Assembly (NCBI GenBank): GCA_030017395.1
Contig: JASEIZ010000034.1
Coordinates: forward strand, 1 to 13,644
Reading direction: 5' to 3'
Source of the DNA: Desulfobacterales bacterium
GTDB lineage: Bacteria > Desulfobacterota > Desulfobacteria > Desulfobacterales > ETH-SRB1
DNA: 13,644 nt
Part shown: in pieces, positions 6,648 through 12,001 of the stretch
How the letters are laid out: every line of letters begins with the position of its first letter
Position numbering within the stretch: the first letter of the stretch is position 1
Translations under genes and position numbers: made by a program
Notes under the pieces: generated by a model
Told to the model about the DNA's origin: nothing
Databases searched by the model: none
What the model saw: only the letters and a program-made list of their open reading frames with translations

Positions 6648-6682
6648 TTTTCATTTGCCGTCCTCTCAACGGCAAATGAAAA
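6648..6682. repeat. 13-bp perfect hairpin with the same loop, opposite orientation
   Basis: TTTTCATTTGCCG (6648-6660) pairs perfectly with CGGCAAATGAAAA (6670-6682). The complement of its 9-base loop is TTGAGAGGA, one base different from the loop of the hairpin at 6546-6568. On the minus strand no U-run follows, so a simple intrinsic terminator between cimA and leuA is not supported, but the stem is strong enough to affect mRNA decay or readthrough. Confidence 0.65.
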
Positions 6683-6738
6683 ATTATCTTCTTTCTGCGT
6701 TCTCTGCGTCTCTAATGAGCAGAGCGAATGGGCGGTGT

Positions 6739-8352
6739 TTAACCCAATGATTTTTTTCGTTCCTTGGCCAGCTTATACTGAAAACTGTCTGCCAGCGCCT
6801 GCCAGCTTGCCTCTATAATATCTTCTGAAGCGCCGATTGTGCTCCAGATGTCATCTTCGTCTCTTGATTCTATTAAAACTCTTACCTTTGCCGCGGTTCC
6901 TTTTCCGCCGTCTATTACCCGGACTTTGAAATCTACAAGACGCATGGAATCCAAGTCGGTTACATAGAATTTCTCCAGGGCCTTACGCAAAGCATTATCC
7001 AGAGCACTGACCGGCCCATATCCTTCGGCGGCGGCAATTTCCTCCTTATCACCGACAGAAAGCTTGATTGTAGCATGAGATGAACATGAATGATCTTTTT
7101 CTTTTTCAATGTGAACTCTAAAAGATTTCAGTTCAAATAACGGTTTGAACTGTTTTGTAAATTTTTCCATAAGTATTTTGAAGGAACCTTCAGCCGCTTC
7201 AAACTGATAACCCTGATCTTCCAACCGCTTTATTTCAGAAGTGATTTTACGGCTGTCAAACCCACTCCCATTAAGATCGATTCCCAGTTCCCTGGCCTTG
7301 TATTCTATATTGCTCTTGCCTGAAAGATCCGATATCAAAACACGGCGCTTGTTTCCTACATGCTCGGGATCCATATGTTCGTATGCCCCCGGAACCTTCA
7401 TGATAGCGCTTACATGAATACCGCCCTTGTGAGCAAAAGCGCTTTTGCCCACAAAAGGCCTGGTATTTAATGGAATCATGTTCGCGGTCTCGCTGACAAA
7501 TCTGGAAAGGTTTTTTAGTTTCGCAAGGTTCTTGTTTGAAACACACGGATAACCCATTTTTATATAAAGAATCGGTATGATTGAGGTAAGGTCCGCATTG
7601 CCGCATCTTTCTCCATATCCATTGATAGTCCCCTGAACCATAACAGCGCCTGCGTGTATCGCTGCTATGGAATTGGCCACAGCCATGCCGCAGTCGTTGT
7701 GTGTATGAATTCCGATTTTAAGCGGCAGGTTATCTGTTTTTGCAGTCTGTTTTTCAGCAATGCTTTTTCGTACATTATTTATGATGAATTCTATTTCAAA
7801 TGGCAGGGTCCCTCCATTTGTGTCGCAAAGAACAATAGTGTCTGCGCCGCCTTTTACGGCAGCCAGCAGGGTTTGCAACGCATAATCCGGGTTTTTCTTG
7901 TACCCGTCAAAAAAATGCTCGGCATCGTATATAACCTCTAGATCATTTTTCTTCAGATACTCGACAGAGTCGTATATCATCGCGAGATTCTCTTTCAAAG
8001 TATTTCTCATAATCTGCTCGACGTGGAGATCCCATGTCTTCCCGAAAATTGTAACCGAAGGAGTATTGCTTTCAACAAGGGCTTTTAAGTTTTTGTCATC
8101 GGCAGCTTTAATACCGGGCTTGCGGGTTGAGCCGAATGCAACGAGACGGGCATTTTGAAATTTAATATCTTTTGCCAGCTTAAAAAAGCGCTCGTCCCTG
8201 GGATTGGAACCGGGCCAGCCGCCCTCTATGTAATGTATCCCTGTGTCATCAAGCTTCTGTGCGATCTTTATCATTTCTTCAGCGCTGAAACTGATGTTTT
8301 CTCCCTGGGCTCCGTCTCTTAAAGTGGTATCATATAGAAGTATTGGTTCCAT
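6739..8352 (-). CDS. cimA: (R)-citramalate synthase
   Basis: Condenses pyruvate with acetyl-CoA to (R)-citramalate, which the LeuCD/LeuB enzymes convert to 2-ketobutyrate. This is the threonine-independent entry to isoleucine. The 537-residue product has the LeuA-like architecture: a catalytic barrel with YDTTLRDGAQGENISFS (7-23; Arg12, metal-ligand Asp13), IHTHNDCGMAVANS (215-228; His216, His218) and GERCGNADL (247-255), followed by a C-terminal regulatory domain (about 400-525). The markers DGAQGENISFS and HYIEGGWPGSNPRDERFF (40-57) are typical of the long CimA family and unlike LeuA or homocitrate synthase, so I favour CimA over a second LeuA. The ATG at 8350-8352 has only a weak GA-rich ribosome binding site. 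It lies between ilvC and leuA; the upstream 129-base gap holds two heptad arrays. Its stop codon touches the MITE-like element. Confidence 0.93.
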   Translation of the reverse strand: MEPILLYDTTLRDGAQGENISFSAEEMIKIAQKLDDTGIHYIEGGWPGSNPRDERFFKLAKDIKFQNARLVAFGSTRKPGIKAADDKNLKALVESNTPSVTIFGKTWDLHVEQIMRNTLKENLAMIYDSVEYLKKNDLEVIYDAEHFFDGYKKNPDYALQTLLAAVKGGADTIVLCDTNGGTLPFEIEFIINNVRKSIAEKQTAKTDNLPLKIGIHTHNDCGMAVANSIAAIHAGAVMVQGTINGYGERCGNADLTSIIPILYIKMGYPCVSNKNLAKLKNLSRFVSETANMIPLNTRPFVGKSAFAHKGGIHVSAIMKVPGAYEHMDPEHVGNKRRVLISDLSGKSNIEYKARELGIDLNGSGFDSRKITSEIKRLEDQGYQFEAAEGSFKILMEKFTKQFKPLFELKSFRVHIEKEKDHSCSSHATIKLSVGDKEEIAAAEGYGPVSALDNALRKALEKFYVTDLDSMRLVDFKVRVIDGGKGTAAKVRVLIESRDEDDIWSTIGASEDIIEASWQALADSFQYKLAKERKKSLG

Positions 8353-8375
8353 TATGTTGTTCTCTCTGGTTTTTG

Positions 8376-8407
8376 GTCACTTGTCATTTGTCATTGGTCA
8401 TTGGTGC
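8376..8407 (-). repeat. 7-bp-period degenerate array, left arm (ilvC-cimA gap)
   Basis: From 8376 the plus strand reads four successive 7-base units (GTCACTT, GTCATTT, then GTCATTG twice), with a diverging unit after. It is complementary in type to the array at 8443-8476, so the pair can fold into a long stem in the ilvC-cimA transcript. It is too short-period for CRISPR and does not code. Confidence 0.8.
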
Positions 8408-8442
8408 TGACAAGATAGTATTTGGTTTCAAGATGTTTTTCA

Positions 8443-8476
8443 AATGACTAATGACCAGTGACTAATGACTAATTAG
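8443..8476 (-). repeat. 7-bp-period degenerate array, right arm (ilvC-cimA gap)
   Basis: Units AATGACT, AATGACC, AGTGACT and AATGACT follow one another exactly every 7 bases from 8443, ending AATTAG six bases from the ilvC stop codon (8482-8484). The complement (AGTCATT) matches the left-arm units, giving an inverted pair around a spacer of about 35 bases. Confidence 0.8.
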
Positions 8477-8481
8477 TTTTC

Positions 8482-9534
8482 TTATTTTTTCCGGTTTTCG
8501 GGCCTTAATGCTCGAACTGCCGCGCCGGCTTTCCACATTTCTGAATTTTTGATCACATCCAGCTCTTTTTTCAGTTTTGTCATGTAATCAGGCGCGCTGT
8601 TGGCTTCAAGGACTCTTTTTGTCTCTTTGCCGGTTTTAACACGGTCATACAGATCGTCAAAAACAGGAGCTACAGCATCCCGGAACTTTGGAGCCCAGTC
8701 CAGAGCACCCCTTTGGGCTGTTGTACTGCAGTTTGAAAACATCCAGTCCATACCGTTTTCTCCTACAAGACGGATGAGACTCTGGGTCAGTTCTTCCACG
8801 GTTTCATTAAAAGCTTCACTCGGTGAATGTCCGTTTTTTCTAAGAACATTGTACTGCGCCTCCATAGTGCCGGCAAGACATCCCATCAGAACACCGCGCT
8901 CACCTGTAAGATCGCTGTAGACCTCTTGTTGAAATGTTGTGGGAAAGAGATATCCTGATCCTATGGCAATACCTAATGCAAGAGTTCTTTCCATTGCTCT
9001 GCCGGTAAAGTCCTGATACACTGCAAAGCTGGAATTGATACCACTCCCGTCCAGAAAGTTTCTCCGCACATTAGTTCCGGATCCTTTTGGCGCCACTAAA
9101 ATGACATCAATATTTTCCGGAGGTACAATACCGGTCTGATCTTTATAAACAATTGAAAAACCATGCGAAAAATAAAGGGCATCCCCCTCGTTAAGACATT
9201 TTTTTACCTGAGGCCATGTTGCGGTCTGACCGGCATCTGATAGAAGTTCCTTAATAATTGTTCCTTTCCGTGCTGCTTCCTCAAGCGGAAATAGCGTTTC
9301 ACCTGGTACAAAACCGTCTGAGATAGCCTTATTCCAGTATGCATCCCCTTCAAGCTGTCCTATTATTACGGAAAAGCCGTTGTCTTTAAGATTTAAAGCC
9401 TGCGCCGGGCCTTGAACTCCGTAGCCTAAAACTACAATTGTTTCATCTTTAAGCACTTCCCTGGCTTTATCCAGAGAAAATTCTTCAGATGTAATAACTT
9501 CTTCTACAACACCGCCAAAATCGATTTTTGCCAT
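8482..9534 (-). CDS. ilvC: Ketol-acid reductoisomerase
   Basis: Isomerises and reduces 2-acetolactate (or 2-aceto-2-hydroxybutyrate) to the dihydroxy acid with NAD(P)H and Mg2+, for valine, leucine and isoleucine. The open frame extends further up, but ATG 9534 (MAKIDFGG) has an AAGGAG site 6 nt upstream, giving 350 residues. The N-terminal Rossmann domain carries VVLGYGVQGPAQALN (34-48, Gly37/Gly39/Gly42). The catalytic His124 is in YFSHGFSI. The metal ligands are in DLTGERGVL (Asp208, Glu212), and the all-helical domain continues to the C-terminus. At 350 residues, with GYGVQGPAQALN and the SDAGQTATWPQV insertion, it differs from the usual 330-340-residue class I enzyme and resembles a form I associate with Bacteroidetes-type KARIs. 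That affinity is recalled, not computed. Cofactor preference (NADPH or NADH) cannot be read safely. Confidence 0.96.
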   Translation of the reverse strand: MAKIDFGGVVEEVITSEEFSLDKAREVLKDETIVVLGYGVQGPAQALNLKDNGFSVIIGQLEGDAYWNKAISDGFVPGETLFPLEEAARKGTIIKELLSDAGQTATWPQVKKCLNEGDALYFSHGFSIVYKDQTGIVPPENIDVILVAPKGSGTNVRRNFLDGSGINSSFAVYQDFTGRAMERTLALGIAIGSGYLFPTTFQQEVYSDLTGERGVLMGCLAGTMEAQYNVLRKNGHSPSEAFNETVEELTQSLIRLVGENGMDWMFSNCSTTAQRGALDWAPKFRDAVAPVFDDLYDRVKTGKETKRVLEANSAPDYMTKLKKELDVIKNSEMWKAGAAVRALRPENRKK

Positions 9535-9540
9535 TTTATT

Positions 9541-9546
9541 CTCCTT
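9541..9546 (-). promoter_or_regulatory. Ribosome binding site fixing the ilvC start
   Basis: On the minus strand AAGGAG lies 6 nt before ATG 9534. The longer frame, up to 9597, begins inside the heptad array and lacks such a site, so the extra 21 residues are rejected. Confidence 0.85.
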
Positions 9547-9567
9547 AGATTTATAATTATATTTGTA

Positions 9568-9602
9568 ACCGTTCACGGTTGTCGGTTCACAGTTCACAGT
9601 TT
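9568..9602 (-). repeat. 7-bp-period degenerate array in the ilvN-ilvC gap
   Basis: Five successive 7-base units occur from 9568: ACCGTTC, ACGGTTG, TCGGTTC, ACAGTTC, ACAGTTT. The unit differs from those in the other gaps of the cluster, but the period is the same. It lies in the 5' untranslated stretch between ilvN and ilvC, about 22 bases upstream of the ilvC ribosome binding site. Confidence 0.75.
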
Positions 9603-9670
9603 AGACAATGAACTATGCAACGATTGAAGCATTTTAGCCTTATGCAAAAAAATAGCTGCTTCCTCTGATT

Positions 9671-10159
9671 TTATTTTGGTTCCCGGAAAAGAGCGATAAT
9701 CCCTGTTTTTGCGATCTCCTTAATCCCTATCGGCTTTAGAAGATTCAAAATCGCATCCATTTTGCCTTCGTCTCCGGTAACCTCTAAAGTGTAATGCTCC
9801 CGCCCGACATCAACCACTTTACACCTGAAAATATCTACGATTCTGAGAATTTCAGCCCTGTATTCAGGTTTGGCCTGTACTTTGATAAGGGCCATCTCCC
9901 TCTGAACATAACTTGATCCTGTAAGTTCATATACTTTTATCACGTTGATAAGCTTGTGAAGCTGTTTCATGATTTGCTCGACAATCGGCTTATCTGCCAT
10001 AGTAACCATGGTAACCCTGGACACCAGCGGATCGATAGTTTCGGCAACGGAAAGACTCTCGATATTATAGCCTCTGCCGCTAAACAATCCTGCTATCCTG
10101 GACAGCACCCCCGGCTGGTTGTCAACTAAAATCGAAAGTATATGTTTTTGTTTTGTCAT
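9671..10159 (-). CDS. ilvN: Acetolactate synthase regulatory (small) subunit
   Basis: Regulatory partner of the large subunit in the next gene upstream. It stimulates activity and confers feedback inhibition, usually by valine. The 162 residues are the standard IlvN/IlvH length. An N-terminal ACT domain (about 5-80) has NQPGVLSRIAGLFSGRGYNI (14-33), including the Asn14 and glycines that line the effector pocket. The C-terminal ALS_ss domain (about 84-158) includes EVTGDEGKMDAILNLLKPIGIKEIARTG-like sequence, here with KTG. The ATG at 10157-10159 has an AAGGA site about 8 nt upstream. It follows ilvB by 50 bases, consistent with one transcript; no hairpin or repeat array is seen in that short gap. 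Whether the effector is valine, leucine or isoleucine cannot be told from sequence. Confidence 0.96.
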   Translation of the reverse strand: MTKQKHILSILVDNQPGVLSRIAGLFSGRGYNIESLSVAETIDPLVSRVTMVTMADKPIVEQIMKQLHKLINVIKVYELTGSSYVQREMALIKVQAKPEYRAEILRIVDIFRCKVVDVGREHYTLEVTGDEGKMDAILNLLKPIGIKEIAKTGIIALFREPK

Positions 10160-10209
10160 GATTTATATCCTTAATTTAATCGGTTGATTATACACTTTAG
10201 CATTTATTG

Positions 10210-11895
10210 TTAGACCAGGAGCATTTCCGTTATAGGAGCCCCTGCAGGCACCATTGGATAAACACACTCTTCCCTCTCAACAGCAAAGTCCATGATTACC
10301 GTTTTAGGTGAAGAAAGGCCTTTTATAAGCACCGGTTCAACCTCTTCAGGCTTTGTAGCCCTTAACCCAACAGCCCCGTATGCCTCCGCCAGTTTTACAA
10401 AGTCAGGGGCATGCTCCATGCCTGTACTGCAGTAACGTTTGCCGTAGAACAGTTCCTGCCACTGCCTGACCATTCCAAGATACTGGTTGTTCAGGATAAC
10501 GATCTTTACCGGAAGACCGTATTGCTTTGCGGTTGCCATTTCCTGTATGTTCATCTGGATACTGCCGTCTCCGGCAATATCCACCACAAGTTTTTTAGGG
10601 CAGGCAATCTGAGCGCCGATTGCTGCTGGAAGCCCGAACCCCATAACCCCCAAGCCGCCTGATGTAATAAAATGATTGGGTTTATTAAAATGATAATACT
10701 GCGCAGCCCACATCTGATTCTGACCCACTTCGGTAGTTATAATGGCATCGCCTTTAGTCAGTTCGTAGAGTTTCTCGACAACATATTGCGGTTTGATAAT
10801 GTCTTTCTGTTTATATGCCAGAGGAGTCGTGCTTTTCCACTTTGCTATCTGATGAAGCCAACTTTTCCTCTTTTTCTTCAGATCGCCCAGATCCTCTTTG
10901 TCTAAGAGTTTGTTGAGAAGACCGAGGGTAACTTTGCAATCACCTACCACGGGAACTGCGACAGGAATATTCTTGCGTATTGATGTCGGATCAATATCAA
11001 TATGCACAATCTTTGCATTAGGAGCAAATGTATCTGTTTTACCGGTAACACGGTCGTCAAAACGGACTCCGACTGCAATCATAAGATCGCAATCTCCTGA
11101 GCACATGTTGGCTCGATATGTGCCATGCATGCCGATCATGCCTAACCACAAAGGATCTGTTCCCGGAAATACTCCAAGCCCCATTAAGGAACATGTAACT
11201 GGAATCTGGGTTTTATGAGCCAATTCGGTAAGCTCTTTTGAACCCCTTGAAAGAACAACCCCGCCACCTGCAAAAATAATAGGCTTTTTGGCGGTCTTTA
11301 TAAGTTTTATCGCCCTTTGCAACTGTTTTATATTCGGACTATAAGTAGGTTTGTATGATTTCAGCTCAACTTTTTTGGGCGCTTTGTAAATTATTTTTGT
11401 GGTTGACACATCCTTTGGAAGATCGATCAGCACCGGCCCCGGGCGGCCGGAAGCAGCTATCATAAATGCTTCTTTAACGATTCTTGCAAGATCCTCGGTG
11501 TGCTTAACAAGGTAGTTGTGCTTGGTGCATGGTCTTGTTATTCCAACTATATCAACTTCCTGAAAAGCATCATTCCCGATAAGCTGTGTCGGAACCTGAC
11601 CAGTAAATATAACCACAGGAATAGAATCCATATAAGCGCTCGCGATCCCGGTCACCGTATTGGTGGCCCCTGGCCCCGATGTTACCAGACATACTCCGAC
11701 CTTGCCGCTGGCCCTTGCATAACCATCCGCAGCATGAATCGCTCCCTGCTCATGGCGGACCAGTATATGCCGTATATCTGTTTTAGCCAGTTCATCATAA
11801 ATATCTATGACAACACCACCAGGAAATCCAAAGATAGTGTCAACACCTTCTTCCTTTAGCATTTTCATAAGGATCTGTGCGCCTGTAAGTTTCAT
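10210..11895 (-). CDS. ilvB: Acetolactate synthase catalytic (large) subunit
   Basis: ThDP-, FAD- and Mg-dependent enzyme that condenses two pyruvates to 2-acetolactate, or pyruvate with 2-ketobutyrate to 2-aceto-2-hydroxybutyrate. The 561 residues are the normal AHAS length. The N-terminal PYR domain carries the catalytic Glu49 in RHEQGAIHAADGYARA and the SGPGATN loop (73-79). The central domain (about 190-340) is the FAD-binding fold. The C-terminal PP domain has the ThDP motif from GDG (442-444) to NN (469-470). The GMVRQWQELFY segment (474-484) favours biosynthetic AHAS over catabolic AlsS, and the adjacent ilvN supports this. The ATG at 11893-11895 has a strong AAGGAAGGA site. The 106-base gap to the upstream ilvD contains the longest heptad array of the window. 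Confidence 0.97.
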   Translation of the reverse strand: MKLTGAQILMKMLKEEGVDTIFGFPGGVVIDIYDELAKTDIRHILVRHEQGAIHAADGYARASGKVGVCLVTSGPGATNTVTGIASAYMDSIPVVIFTGQVPTQLIGNDAFQEVDIVGITRPCTKHNYLVKHTEDLARIVKEAFMIAASGRPGPVLIDLPKDVSTTKIIYKAPKKVELKSYKPTYSPNIKQLQRAIKLIKTAKKPIIFAGGGVVLSRGSKELTELAHKTQIPVTCSLMGLGVFPGTDPLWLGMIGMHGTYRANMCSGDCDLMIAVGVRFDDRVTGKTDTFAPNAKIVHIDIDPTSIRKNIPVAVPVVGDCKVTLGLLNKLLDKEDLGDLKKKRKSWLHQIAKWKSTTPLAYKQKDIIKPQYVVEKLYELTKGDAIITTEVGQNQMWAAQYYHFNKPNHFITSGGLGVMGFGLPAAIGAQIACPKKLVVDIAGDGSIQMNIQEMATAKQYGLPVKIVILNNQYLGMVRQWQELFYGKRYCSTGMEHAPDFVKLAEAYGAVGLRATKPEEVEPVLIKGLSSPKTVIMDFAVEREECVYPMVPAGAPITEMLLV

Positions 11896-11910
11896 GATAA
11901 ATCCTTCCTT

Positions 11911-11996
11911 TTGCTGGTTGCTTGTTGCTGGTTATTCGTTACTCGTTACTCGTGAACCGCTGAATCCTTAACCCGCTGAACCTTGAACCCGTGAAT
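11911..11996 (-). repeat. Long 7-bp-period degenerate array in the ilvD-ilvB gap
   Basis: From 11911 the plus strand runs in 7-base steps: units of the TTGCTGG type (11911-11931), then TTATTCG and TTACTCG twice (11932-11952), then TGAACC-type units (11953-11996) with an occasional extra base. Three unit families follow one another without a break in period until 11959. It lies wholly between the ilvD stop and the ilvB ribosome binding site. It does not code and has no CRISPR-like repeat-spacer form. Confidence 0.82.
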
Positions 11997-12001
11997 GCAC
12001 T

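Larger units (their letters stand above)
6492..6737. mobile_element. MITE-like element with terminal inverted repeats, in the cimA-leuA gap
   Basis: This element occupies most of the 293-base gap between cimA and leuA. Its ends are related in inverted orientation: the left end begins CACCACCCGCTTCGCT and continues GAGGCACAGAGGTCGCTGAGG. The complement of the right end begins CACCGCCCATTCGCT and continues GAGACGCAGAGAACGCAGA after about 8 extra bases. Inside are several small hairpins, listed separately. There is no transposase frame, so if mobile it is non-autonomous. The right end stops one base before the cimA stop codon (6739-6741). I cannot identify target-site duplications. The GCAGAG/GCGCAGAG-type ends resemble dispersed repeats I recall from many bacterial genomes. 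Confidence 0.6.

Noticed and set aside
6648..6682. Intrinsic terminator between cimA and leuA
   Set aside because: The stem is strong and perfect, but no T-run follows it in the minus-strand direction, and the same loop occurs in a second hairpin nearby, which fits a repeat element better.
6553..6818. Short plus-strand frames in the cimA-leuA gap
   Set aside because: They lie within the MITE-like element and the cimA end, have no family resemblance and no ribosome binding site.
8376..8476. CRISPR array
   Set aside because: Units are only 7 bases, adjacent without unique spacers, and no cas genes are present.
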